A stretch of DNA of 64,000 nucleotides from Pseudaminobacter salicylatoxidans (GTDB taxonomy: Bacteria; Pseudomonadota; Alphaproteobacteria; Rhizobiales; Rhizobiaceae): positions 326,171 through 390,170 of the forward strand of contig NZ_QGGG01000002.1 of NCBI RefSeq assembly GCF_003148475.1, in the 5' to 3' direction. The number at the start of each line of letters is the position of its first letter. Position 1 is the first letter of the stretch. The notes below the pieces were generated by a model. That model was not told the origin of the DNA. It made no database searches and saw only the letters and a program-made list of their open reading frames with translations. Made by a program: the position numbers and the translations under genes. Of this stretch, positions 1 to 8,022 are shown piece after piece.

Positions 1-336
1 CTCGAACTCAACGGCGCCGAGCCATCGGACAAGGGCTGCCGGCTGACCTTTGTGGTCAACAACACGCTCGGCGGCGAGCTTTCCCGCGCAGCCTTCGAGA
101 TTGCCCTTTTCGACGATGCCGGCGCGGTCGACCGCCTCACTGTGCTCGATTTCAAGGAGTTGCCGGCCGGCAAGACGAAAGTGAGCCGGTTCGACCTGCC
201 GAAAACCGACTGTACGAAGATCAGCCGCGTGCTGATCAACACCGCCACGCATTGCACGGGCGCAGGCATCGCACCCGATGCCTGCCTGCGCTCTCTGAAA
301 CCCCAAACCCGCACCGACATCAAATTCGGGCTATAG
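1..336 (+). CDS. Hypothetical protein, 5' truncated by window edge
   Basis: The frame is open from base 1 to the TAG at 334-336, giving at least 111 residues of the C-terminal part of a protein. The start lies outside the window; an in-frame GTG at 52 is only a Val codon in the middle of a beta-rich stretch. Visible features are two cysteine pairs (around residues 69 and 83-94) and a KTxxSRFDLP segment, which suggest a small exported beta-sandwich domain. I recognise it only as resembling conserved Tat/secreted hypothetical proteins of rhizobia; no function can be given. A hairpin terminator follows at 411. Confidence 0.6.
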   Translation, partial: LELNGAEPSDKGCRLTFVVNNTLGGELSRAAFEIALFDDAGAVDRLTVLDFKELPAGKTKVSRFDLPKTDCTKISRVLINTATHCTGAGIAPDACLRSLKPQTRTDIKFGL

Positions 337-410
337 CCCGTGCCGACGGGATTGGGAGGAGAGTTCCACGAAAAGGCGCGGTACGGCGCCCGCTCACACC
401 GTTCTGCGTC

Positions 411-441
411 AAGGCCGGGCATCCCCTGCCCGGCCTTTGTC
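411..441 (+). terminator. Intrinsic terminator
   Basis: Ten-base-pair GC-rich stem (411-420 with 428-437, 7-base loop) followed by TTTGTCTC. It lies 75 bases past the first gene and before the heme-monooxygenase gene. The U-run is short, so termination may be partial. Confidence 0.5.
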
Positions 442-524
442 TCAGGTCCGGCTTGAATGCCGGCACAAGCTGTGGACACTGGCCATCGAGGCCCGACCCC
501 ATCCGAAAGAAAGGAGATCGACCA

Positions 525-839
525 ATGTTTATCGCGATGAACCGCTTCAAGGTGCAGAAGGGCTCTGAGGAAGCTTTCGAGGACGTCTGGAAGAACCGCG
601 ATTCCAGCCTCGCCGAAATGAAAGGCTTCCGGCAGTTCCACCTTCTGCGCGGTCCGGTCAACGAGGAGGAAGGCTACACGCTGTTTGCCTCGCACACCGT
701 CTGGGCAAGCCAGGAGGATTTCGTCGCCTGGACGAAGTCGGAGAATTTCCGCAACGCGCACAAGAACGCCGGCTCCAACAAGCCGCTCTATGCCGGTCAT
801 CCGCAGTTCGAGGGCTTTTCGGTCGTCGAGGGCGCCTGA
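525..839 (+). CDS. IsdG/HmuQ-type heme-degrading monooxygenase (ABM fold)
   Basis: This 104-residue protein has the antibiotic-biosynthesis-monooxygenase fold. IsdG-family heme oxygenases carry an Asn-Trp-His catalytic triad; here the matching residues are N6 (in MNRF), W69 (FVAWTKSE) and H79 (NAHKN), at nearly the family spacing. The likely role is therefore opening of heme to release iron in the cytoplasm. The start is the ATG at 525, preceded by AAGGAG 8 bases upstream; the upstream extension of the frame has no homology. It stands alone between a terminator and a convergent exporter gene. An ABM protein acting on another substrate is possible, because no heme uptake genes are adjacent. 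Confidence 0.7.
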   Translation: MFIAMNRFKVQKGSEEAFEDVWKNRDSSLAEMKGFRQFHLLRGPVNEEEGYTLFASHTVWASQEDFVAWTKSENFRNAHKNAGSNKPLYAGHPQFEGFSVVEGA

Positions 840-882
840 ACCCCGCCGGCGTCTCCGACGAAACGATACGATGCGCGCGGGG

Positions 883-1785
883 TTAACCCCTGCGCGCCAC
901 CAATATTCCGATCAACACGATGATACCGCCGACCGCCTGCATCGCGCCGATCTGCTCGCCCAGCACCACCCAGGCCAGGATTGCCGCGATCACCGGCTGG
1001 ATCAGCAGCGTCAGCGACGAAAAGGCGGGCGGCAGCCAGGCCAGCGCATAGATGATAAGCCCCTGCCCGCTTGCGTGGGTCATCCAGGCGAGCCCGAGCA
1101 GGATCGCCCAGGCAAACAGCGTTTGCGGAAAGAACCCGGTCTCGAAGAACAGCGCCAGCGGCAGGATGAAGACACCGGCCGAAGCCGTCGTCCACAGCAT
1201 GGTGGTAAGGGTGGAGAAGCGGCTGCGCAGCCGCGACAGCGACAGCATGTACCCGGCGTAGAACATGGCCGCGATGATGGCGAGGCCATCGCCGCGCGTA
1301 TCGCCTCCGCCCAGCGCGCCGAACCCGCCTTTCAGGATCATCACGCCGGCAAGCGACAGCGCCAACCCGACAAGGAACACGGTGCTGATGCGCGTGCGAA
1401 ACAGGAGCCAGCCGCCCAGGGTCACGAAAATCGGCGCCATATTGGCGAGCAGCGTGGCATTGGCCACCGAAGTCATATGCAGCGATATATGCCAGGCCAC
1501 GAGGTCGCCTGCCAGCATGAAGCCGGGCACCGCCAGTTCCAGGCGATCCCTCATGGTGATGGGGCGTTCGCGCGCCTCTTCGCGGCCGGAAGTCGCGCCC
1601 GACCAGATCAGCAGCGGCACCATGGCCAGCGCCACGCGCCAGAAAGCGGTCGTCAGCAACCCCACCTCGGAGAGACGCACGAAGATGGGCGAGCAGCCGA
1701 TCATGATGGCGCCCGCCACCAGCGCGACCAAGGCAAAGCGCTGCGACGCGGCAGTCGTGCTGGGTGAGGTGACGATAGTGGTCAT
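883..1785 (-). CDS. EamA/DMT-family transporter
   Basis: This 300-residue, very hydrophobic protein has about ten membrane helices arranged as two EamA repeats (roughly residues 15-145 and 165-295), the pattern of the drug/metabolite transporter superfamily. It is probably an inner-membrane exporter of a small metabolite; the substrate cannot be told from sequence. I chose the ATG at 1785 because GGAAG lies 5 bases upstream; a TTG 15 bases further upstream would overlap that ribosome site. The stop codon sits inside a perfect 12-base palindrome (879-890), which may act as a transcript end. It is transcribed convergently with the heme-monooxygenase gene. Confidence 0.85.
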   Translation of the reverse strand: MTTIVTSPSTTAASQRFALVALVAGAIMIGCSPIFVRLSEVGLLTTAFWRVALAMVPLLIWSGATSGREEARERPITMRDRLELAVPGFMLAGDLVAWHISLHMTSVANATLLANMAPIFVTLGGWLLFRTRISTVFLVGLALSLAGVMILKGGFGALGGGDTRGDGLAIIAAMFYAGYMLSLSRLRSRFSTLTTMLWTTASAGVFILPLALFFETGFFPQTLFAWAILLGLAWMTHASGQGLIIYALAWLPPAFSSLTLLIQPVIAAILAWVVLGEQIGAMQAVGGIIVLIGILVARRG

Positions 1786-1904
1786 TGGTACTTCCGACAA
1801 AAATCAGAGCCGCTCGCCCGGCTGAGGCTTCATATGCCGGCAGCGCGAAGATGCGCACAGCCACGAAAGCCAAACCGAGGGGCCAGCGCCTGTTTTCCAA
1901 AAAC

Positions 1905-1930
1905 AAGAAGACGCCGCTCGCGCGGCGCCT
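1905..1930 (-). terminator. Intrinsic terminator after the Fae-like gene
   Basis: Stem 1912-1917/1922-1927 with a 4-base loop. Read on the minus strand it is followed by CTTCTTGTTTTT. It lies about 50 bases past the stop of the Fae-like gene. Confidence 0.5.
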
Positions 1931-1978
1931 CCCTATGATTTTTCTCTCCCGATGCGTGCTTGCGCACGCAGCCGTGCT

Positions 1979-2521
1979 TTATTCGTAATCGATTACGTCT
2001 TCAAGCGCGTAGTGCTTGACCGTCTTGCGGTTGGCGATCAGTTCGTCCACCGTCGGCTGCCCGGTCATGGCGCGCGCAATCGCCAGCTTGGTCGCCTCGT
2101 AGTTGGTGCGGTAGAGGTCCTTCTTGTCGAGGTTCTCGTCCTCGGCGCAGCGCGGATCGAGCCAGACCATGATGATCATGCACAACTCGTCGGCCTGGTC
2201 CTTGGGCAGAACGCCTTCAGCGAGGCAATCGACGATGGCGTCGCCGATCGCGGCCTGCACGACGCCGCCGAACAACTCGGCATAGGCCATGTTCTTGATT
2301 GTGACCTTGGTGGTCATCATCGTCGCCGGACGCACGGCCTGATTGAGATCACGCACCACGAACATGCGCGTATGGCCCTTGGTCTGCCCCATCATGGAGG
2401 CGAACGCCTGCCCTACCGGGCCGCGAACCGAGCCGATCAGCACTTCCGGCATGGCATCGGTGGCCTGCCCGTCGACTGCCAGGACAGTCGCTTCACCGGT
2501 GCGGAACCAGATATCAGTCAT
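1979..2521 (-). CDS. Formaldehyde-activating enzyme (Fae) family protein, catalytic His absent
   Basis: This 180-residue protein aligns over its whole length with Fae, which condenses formaldehyde with tetrahydromethanopterin. Shared blocks include GEATV at the N-terminus, the KVTI segment (72-75), AEGVLPKDQADEL (101-113), NYEATKLAIARA (140-151) and the RKTxxH tail. In authentic Fae an active-site histidine precedes the xDLIIG strand; here the aligned residue is Met24 (DAMPEVLIG). This suggests a non-canonical Fae paralogue that binds a C1 carrier or an aldehyde without the classical activity. The ATG at 2521 has an AGGAGAGGA ribosome site. It is co-directional with the aldo-keto reductase gene 84 bases upstream. 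No other methanopterin genes are in the window. Confidence 0.8.
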   Translation of the reverse strand: MTDIWFRTGEATVLAVDGQATDAMPEVLIGSVRGPVGQAFASMMGQTKGHTRMFVVRDLNQAVRPATMMTTKVTIKNMAYAELFGGVVQAAIGDAIVDCLAEGVLPKDQADELCMIIMVWLDPRCAEDENLDKKDLYRTNYEATKLAIARAMTGQPTVDELIANRKTVKHYALEDVIDYE

Positions 2522-2605
2522 ATTGAAAATCCTCTCCTGAAACCCGCGGCGACCTTAGCCGCTTTGCACCGCTGGTCCAGTTGCCAAAACGACCCACCAT
2601 GCCGG

Positions 2606-3658
2606 TTACGGACAGGGATTGCCCACGCGCTGGTGGATGTCGTCGACCGCCGTCTGCATTTCTTCCGTCCATGTCACCTCGGTCGAATCGAGCGCCATTT
2701 CGAGCTGCGGCAACGAAGTGGCGCCGATGATGTTGGACGTCACGAACCAGCGGTGCGAAACGAAGGCATTGGCAAACAGCGCCGGCTCCATGCCGAAGCT
2801 GCGCGCGAGTTCGTTATAGGCAAGCAAGGCCTCGGCCGCATAAGGCTTTTCATAGCGCTGGCCGCGATTGAACAATGTGCTGCGCGCGCCCTCGGGCCGT
2901 GCGCCATGGTCGTATTTTCCAGTCAGATAGCCTTGCGCAAGCGGCGAATAGGCAAGCAGCGAAACCTCCTCGCGATCGCAGACCTCGGTCAGGTTGACCT
3001 CGAAGGTGCGGTTGACGAGGTTGTAGGCGTTCTGGATGGAAGCCACGCGCGGGCCAACGCCGCGCTCGGCTTCGGCAATGAAGCGCATCACACCCCAGGA
3101 GCTTTCGTTGGACAGGCCCAGATGCCTGATCTTGCCGGCCTTCACCAGTTCATCGAAAACGCCGAGCGTCTCGGCGATCGGCGTCTCGTCCGCCACGCGC
3201 TCCGCACGCGCGTTGCCGACACGGCTCGGATTCGCACCCCACTCGATCGGACGGTCGGGAAAATGGATCTGGTAGAGGTCGATACAGTCGGTCTGCAACC
3301 GCGCCAGCGACTTGTCGATGGCGTCGAGAATGTCGGCGCGCACCAGCTTGGACGGGCGTCCGCCCCGGAACCATTCATTGGCGGTGCGGCCAACCACCTT
3401 GGACGCCAGAATCACGCGGTCGCGATTTCCCCGGGCCTTCATCCAATTGCCGATATAGGTTTCGGTGCGCCCCTGCGTCTCCGCCTTGGGCGGGATCGGG
3501 TACAACTCCGCCGTATCGAGAAAATTGACGCCGCGTTCGAAAGCGTAGTCCATCTGGGCATGGCCTTCGGCTTCCGTGTTCTGCTGGCCCCATGTCATCG
3601 TGCCGAGGCAGATTTGGGAAACGAATAGATCAGTGCGGCCGAGGCGGCGCTTCTGCAT
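2606..3658 (-). CDS. Aldo/keto reductase, Tas-like
   Basis: This 350-residue NADPH-dependent aldo/keto reductase is closest by eye to E. coli Tas: a CLGTMTWGQQN N-terminus, PPKAETQGRTETYIGNW, and NAYNLVNRTFEV. The catalytic tetrad is visible as D48, Y53, K87 and H132 (YQIHFP). It is cytoplasmic and reduces carbonyl groups; the natural substrate is unknown. The ATG at 3658 is used because GGAG lies 7 bases upstream; the frame extends 17 codons further without a ribosome site. It lies just upstream of the Fae-like gene on the same strand, so a joint role in aldehyde handling is possible but only inferred. Confidence 0.88.
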   Translation of the reverse strand: MQKRRLGRTDLFVSQICLGTMTWGQQNTEAEGHAQMDYAFERGVNFLDTAELYPIPPKAETQGRTETYIGNWMKARGNRDRVILASKVVGRTANEWFRGGRPSKLVRADILDAIDKSLARLQTDCIDLYQIHFPDRPIEWGANPSRVGNARAERVADETPIAETLGVFDELVKAGKIRHLGLSNESSWGVMRFIAEAERGVGPRVASIQNAYNLVNRTFEVNLTEVCDREEVSLLAYSPLAQGYLTGKYDHGARPEGARSTLFNRGQRYEKPYAAEALLAYNELARSFGMEPALFANAFVSHRWFVTSNIIGATSLPQLEMALDSTEVTWTEEMQTAVDDIHQRVGNPCP

Positions 3659-3745
3659 GACAATCTCCGGAAGCTGGCGTGCGCGAATGCGCGCAAAGGA
3701 TGCGGCCATGCATAACCGATGATTTCCCGATGCTCCAGATAAAGA

Positions 3746-4234
3746 TCAGCGCTTGGCGGCCTTAGCCGCGCGCCGCTTGGCGTCGTCGATCAGCATGTTG
3801 GCCACCTGCATACGCACCATGGCGCGCTGACGCAGATGCGGCGCAACGCGGTCGGGATGGTTGTGGAAAGCGAAGTTGCGCCGCAGCTTGCTGAAATCGG
3901 CGCTGGCCCTGGCGGTGGCCAGATCGAGTTCGCGCGCGATGGCTTCGGGGTCGATCGGCAGCAGTTCCTCCGCCGTTTCCGCTCGCTCGGAAGCCAAGGC
4001 GTCGAGACTGGCGAGCAACGCGGCAAACCCGGCTTCGAAAGTCTCGCTGGCCTCGCGATATTCGGCTGCCGCGACATCGCTCGCAACCTTGATGCGACCG
4101 GAATAGAGTTCGTCGGCAACGGACAGGTAGTCAAAGGGAACAGAAGGTTTTGGCGAGGTTTCTTCATGCGTCTTCTTCGCGACGAAAAGATCGTCGAGCA
4201 AGGAAGCGAAATCCGGATCGGCGTTGGTCCCCAA
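3746..4234 (-). CDS. Small protein with C-terminal J-domain-like HPD motif
   Basis: About 162 residues. The C-terminal third reads as J-domain helices II and III: KLRRNFAFHNHPDR, where HPD is the signature that stimulates Hsp70 ATPase, then a basic helix ending in KRRAAKAAKR. The N-terminal two thirds are acidic and helical with no recognised domain. I place the start at the TTG at 4234 because AGGAG lies 6 bases upstream; the frame also continues to a TTG at 4321 without a ribosome site. It is probably a DnaJ-type co-chaperone-like protein of rhizobia whose partner is unknown. It lies alone, convergent with no neighbour and divergent from the DUF1176 gene. Confidence 0.65.
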   Translation of the reverse strand: MGTNADPDFASLLDDLFVAKKTHEETSPKPSVPFDYLSVADELYSGRIKVASDVAAAEYREASETFEAGFAALLASLDALASERAETAEELLPIDPEAIARELDLATARASADFSKLRRNFAFHNHPDRVAPHLRQRAMVRMQVANMLIDDAKRRAAKAAKR

Positions 4235-4426
4235 GACAGTCTCCTGCGCCGTCAGTTCCCGATCGGCTTTCAGGCCGACACTAGGCCGGCGCTCGTTAAA
4301 AATCGCTTGGCGACAAGACAAGAAATTTAGCTGAGTTTGGTTCTGTTATGCCCTCCGCGCAACACGTCGACCGTCACGACAGCGCCGCAATCCACCGGAG
4401 ATATTGTGCACACGGAGAATCGCTCG

Positions 4427-5476
4427 ATGAAACGACTTCTGCTTGCAGTTACCGCCTCGACCCTCGCCTGCGGCGCGGCACAGGCCGCCGCCGAACCGCC
4501 CTATGTGGACGATCGCTCGGATGCGGGCGCGCTGATACGTTCCTTCTACAGCGCGATCAACCGGCACGAATACGCGCGCGCCTGGAGCTATTTCGGTGAG
4601 AGCAAGCCGACCGAAGATTTCAAGCAGTTCATGGACGGCTTCAAGGATACAGAGGAAGTCCGTGCCAATATTGGCGAACCGGGCTCGGAAGGGGCTGCCG
4701 GAAGCGTTTACTACAGCGTCCCTGTGGCCATCCTCGCGCGTCAGAAAGACGGCAGCCAGAAGGTTTTTGCCGGTTGCTACACCGTGCGCCTTGCAAACCC
4801 GGAAATTCAGGCCGAACCGCCCTTTGTCGGCATGCATATCGAAAAAGGCGACTTGAAGCCGAGCGACAAGCCGCTCGACCAGGCCCTGCCCGCAAGCTGT
4901 GGCGACGGACCTCCCCCGCCGCCTCGCGATGCGGCGATGGAACAGGCCAAGGCGGCCTTCAGGGCAACCCATGCCGCCCAATGCAGCTCCCTGGCCGCTG
5001 ATCAGCCGGATGATGCCATCAAACCTGAAGACTACACGATCACTTATCACGACAGCCAGAGCGGCGCGGACGGGCCCGAGCGCACGGCACGCCTCATCCG
5101 CTTCTTCTGCACCGCCGGCGCCTACAACCAAATCCACGCCTATTATCTGGCCGACGATGCACGCGGCTTGCGCGAATTGCATTTCGCAACGCCCGAGCTC
5201 GACATCCATTATGAGGGCAACAATCCCGAGGGCAAGGTCGAAGCCGTCAATGTCATCGGCTTCCGCGACGAGAACGCGCTGATCAACTCGTCCTACGATC
5301 CCGACGCCCATACCATCACCTCGAACGGCAAATGGCGGGCCAAAGGGGATGCCTCGTCCAACGGCATCTGGCTGTTCCGCAACGGCGATTTCAGCCTTGT
5401 GCAATATGATGTGGACGCATCTTACGACGGTGTGGTCAATCCCGAGACGGTGCTCGACTACAACACCGCTCCGTGA
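4427..5476 (+). CDS. Secreted DUF1176 protein
   Basis: 349 residues. The first 20 form a signal peptide (Lys-Arg, hydrophobic core, cleavage after AQA), so the product is periplasmic. The body matches DUF1176-type proteins: a repeated globular segment with paired cysteines (CYTV, ASCGDG, QCSS, FFCTAG) and a C-terminal DASSNGIWLFRNGDFSLVQYD segment. The middle has a Pro-rich linker (PPPPPRD, about residue 163). Family function is unknown. The ATG at 4427 was chosen because it begins the signal peptide and has GGAG 10 bases upstream; the in-frame ATG-like codons before it lack both. Confidence 0.72.
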   Translation: MKRLLLAVTASTLACGAAQAAAEPPYVDDRSDAGALIRSFYSAINRHEYARAWSYFGESKPTEDFKQFMDGFKDTEEVRANIGEPGSEGAAGSVYYSVPVAILARQKDGSQKVFAGCYTVRLANPEIQAEPPFVGMHIEKGDLKPSDKPLDQALPASCGDGPPPPPRDAAMEQAKAAFRATHAAQCSSLAADQPDDAIKPEDYTITYHDSQSGADGPERTARLIRFFCTAGAYNQIHAYYLADDARGLRELHFATPELDIHYEGNNPEGKVEAVNVIGFRDENALINSSYDPDAHTITSNGKWRAKGDASSNGIWLFRNGDFSLVQYDVDASYDGVVNPETVLDYNTAP

Positions 5477-5492
5477 TCCTCGAGGCGGAAGG

Positions 5493-6389
5493 TCAGTGCC
5501 TGAGCGACAGCATCCAGTTCAACACGCCGCGCCAGTCCGTCATGCGGATCGGCGTGCCGTGCGTGCCGCTCTCGAAGCGCACGAAGCGCGTCGGATAGCC
5601 CGGCGATCTGGCTGAGATCGCACGAAAAAAGGCTTCCTGCCTGTCCACCGGAAACACCGTGTCGCGGCTGCCTTGCCCGAAAAACACAGGCACCTTGCGC
5701 TTGAAAGCCGCGCTGTTGAAAAAGCTCTCGTCCCATAGCGAGCCGAGCAGCAGCAGGCCGGAAAGCTTTGGCGCGACCGTCTTGTCGGCGGCAAGCTTCC
5801 AGCACAGCGCCCCGCCCATCGAGCCGCAGGCGACGAAGACCGCAGCGCCCGGCGACCGTTCGGCATAATGCGCAATCAGCGCCGCGATCTGCGCGGCTCC
5901 CTTGTCGCCGAAATCGGGAAAGTCGGGCGAGAGATAGAGACCGCCATTTTCGGCCATCAGGTTCTTCACCCGGTTGAAATTTCCACCGAAGGTGAAATCG
6001 TCCACGCCCTGTCTTCGGCTGCCTCCCTGCCCGTGCAGGTAGATGACGATCAGTTTTGCACCCTGCTGCGCACCGACCGCGAAGTGGCGGACATCGCCAG
6101 CGTCGGTCTTCAGCACAAGGTCCTTCTGCACGCCGCGCACGCCGGTCGAGACATATTTGCCGCGCACGCGCCGCTCGGGGACTTCATCGCGTGCATTGAT
6201 GTCGCGCATCTCGCGATAATCGACAACCGTGTAAGCACCGCCATCGCCGGTTGAGAGCACCCCCGGATAAGCGAAAAGATCATCCTTGAAAGGAGCGAGT
6301 GTCAGCCGATCAGCCAAAGCCAGCGAAGGCAATATCAGCGCCAGAACTCCCGCCGCAACGGCGCTGCGCCACCGAACCGGAAATGTCAT
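5493..6389 (-). CDS. Secreted alpha/beta-hydrolase
   Basis: 298 residues with a 26-residue signal peptide (cleavage after SLALA). The fold of an alpha/beta hydrolase is visible: LIVIYLHGQGG (oxyanion region), nucleophile Ser in CGSMGGA, acid in GQGSRDTVFP, and a late His in GTHGTPIR. The nucleophile elbow has Cys instead of the first Gly of GxSxG. The substrate is unknown; an esterase or depolymerase-like role in the periplasm is likely. Its ATG at 6389 has AGGA upstream and lies 19 bases past the stop of the MoeA-MobA fusion gene, so it may be the last gene of that operon. Confidence 0.72.
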   Translation of the reverse strand: MTFPVRWRSAVAAGVLALILPSLALADRLTLAPFKDDLFAYPGVLSTGDGGAYTVVDYREMRDINARDEVPERRVRGKYVSTGVRGVQKDLVLKTDAGDVRHFAVGAQQGAKLIVIYLHGQGGSRRQGVDDFTFGGNFNRVKNLMAENGGLYLSPDFPDFGDKGAAQIAALIAHYAERSPGAAVFVACGSMGGALCWKLAADKTVAPKLSGLLLLGSLWDESFFNSAAFKRKVPVFFGQGSRDTVFPVDRQEAFFRAISARSPGYPTRFVRFESGTHGTPIRMTDWRGVLNWMLSLRH

Positions 6390-6408
6390 GCGTCCTGATT
6401 CCCCCTGC

Positions 6409-8022
6409 TCAGCCTTCCTGCAGCACGCCGCCGGCGTTCTCCAACGCCTCGCGCGTATCGACATCGAGGGCAGCGCCCGCGCCGATCTCCACATCGACGA
6501 TCCTTACACCCTCCGCTTCGACGATATGCCGCGCGCCGGTATCGCCCTGCAGGCTCGCCACGGCCGGAAAAACGGACCGCGGCAGGATAACCGGATTGCC
6601 GCGCTGGCCATCATAGGTGGCGCGCACCACCGATTTCCCGCCGCTGACACGGAAGGCTTCGACCATCCGCTCCAGATCATTCGTGGTGATGCCCGGCATA
6701 TCGCCCAGCACGATCAGCGCGCCGTCGATCTCGGCCGGCAGTGCGGCAATGCCGGCCTTGAGCGACGAGGCAAGCCCGGTCGCGAAATCCGGATTGCGCA
6801 CGATCCGCACCCGCAGCCCCGCCAGCGCGGCCTCCACGCGCTCGGCCTGATGACCCGTAACCACCACGGTCGGGGCCACATGGCTGGCAATCGCCCGTTC
6901 GGCGGCGCGGCGGATCAGAGGCTGGTCGCCGAACAGCGCCATCAGCTTGTTGGGGCCGCCCATGCGACTGGAGCGCCCGGCGGCGAGCACCACCGCCGCA
7001 ACCTGCACGGGGACCGGCTTTTCGCGCACTTCGCGCGGCTGCGGCCGCGTGGGGATTTCCATCAGCAGACCGCCCACGCCCATGCCGGCAATGTCCATCG
7101 ACGACACCGGCAGGCCGGCGATAACGCGGTCCAGCACCCAGTCGAAACTGTTTTCCTTCGGGCTGCGGGCGCAGCCCGGCGCGCCGATCACCGGCTTGCC
7201 GTCTATGTCGCCGATCACCAGCAGATTGCCGGGATCGACAGGCATGCCGGCACGGATGACCTTGCCACCCGCCTGTGCAATCGCCGCCGGAATGACGTCC
7301 TCGAAATCGCACATGGCCGAGGCGCCGAAAACCACCACCATGTCATTGTCGCGGATCAGCGCGCCCACCGCCTCGGCAACGGGCGCGGTTTCATGCGGCG
7401 TGCGGCGCTCCTCCGTGATCTCGCTTTGCGAGCGGGCGAAGCGCTCGCGCGTCGTCTCGGTCGTCTTGTTGAGAACGCTCTCCTTGATCCCCGGCAGGAC
7501 GGTCTGCACGACGCCGATCCGCAAGGCCCGGAAGGGCTCGACGGCGAAAGCCTCGCGCCCCGTACAGAGCGTCACCACCTTGTCGACCAGATCGCCGGCA
7601 ACCGCGAAGGGGATGATCTTCACGGTCGCAACCATCTGCCCCTGCTGCACCTCGGCAAAATCCGCCACGGTAGCGAGCGTGATCGCCGGATCGACGGCAT
7701 TCATCGCGTCCACCAGCGCCTTGTCGACGGTGAACACGCCAGCCTCCCTTGCATGGAGGTTGACGCGGCCGGTCGCCGCCGGCTTCACCTCGATATTGCG
7801 GATGGTAAGCGCCTTGGCGATGCGCGCCGCGGCCGGGTCCTCGCCCAGATCGCCCGGTTCGAGGCGCGCCACCACCAGTTCACCGATGCCGGCTTCCTTC
7901 AGGAAAACAATGTCTTCCGCCTCCAGCAGATACGCCTTGCGAAACCGCTTGCCGCCGGCCATCAGCGAATGCGCAAGCACCGCGCCCTCGGCCTGGTCGA
8001 TGGGAACCGTCCCGAATTTCAC
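6409..8022 (-). CDS. Molybdopterin-binding / MobA-like nucleotidyltransferase fusion
   Basis: 537 residues in two parts. Residues about 1-335 resemble the MoeA/MogA molybdopterin-binding region (VVVFGASAMCDFEDVIPAAI, PGNLLVIGDIDGKPVIGAPGCARS). Residues about 338-530 are a MobA/MocA-type nucleotidyltransferase with the signature LAAGRSSRMGGPNK and the GDMPGI metal site. The protein probably cytidylylates molybdopterin to make the MCD form used by CO dehydrogenase and xanthine dehydrogenase-type enzymes, as known for MocA-type fusions. The GTG start overlaps the upstream XdhC stop as GTGA, indicating translational coupling. Confidence 0.85.
   Translation of the reverse strand: MKFGTVPIDQAEGAVLAHSLMAGGKRFRKAYLLEAEDIVFLKEAGIGELVVARLEPGDLGEDPAAARIAKALTIRNIEVKPAATGRVNLHAREAGVFTVDKALVDAMNAVDPAITLATVADFAEVQQGQMVATVKIIPFAVAGDLVDKVVTLCTGREAFAVEPFRALRIGVVQTVLPGIKESVLNKTTETTRERFARSQSEITEERRTPHETAPVAEAVGALIRDNDMVVVFGASAMCDFEDVIPAAIAQAGGKVIRAGMPVDPGNLLVIGDIDGKPVIGAPGCARSPKENSFDWVLDRVIAGLPVSSMDIAGMGVGGLLMEIPTRPQPREVREKPVPVQVAAVVLAAGRSSRMGGPNKLMALFGDQPLIRRAAERAIASHVAPTVVVTGHQAERVEAALAGLRVRIVRNPDFATGLASSLKAGIAALPAEIDGALIVLGDMPGITTNDLERMVEAFRVSGGKSVVRATYDGQRGNPVILPRSVFPAVASLQGDTGARHIVEAEGVRIVDVEIGAGAALDVDTREALENAGGVLQEG

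Noticed and set aside
879-890. Palindrome GGGGTTAACCCC as an operator
   Set aside because: It contains the EamA stop codon; no divergent promoter or repeat was seen, so a simple transcript-end hairpin is more likely.
1952-3628. 558-codon plus-strand open frame
   Set aside because: Covers the complements of the Fae-like and aldo-keto reductase genes, both with clear family matches; composition is Arg/His-rich.
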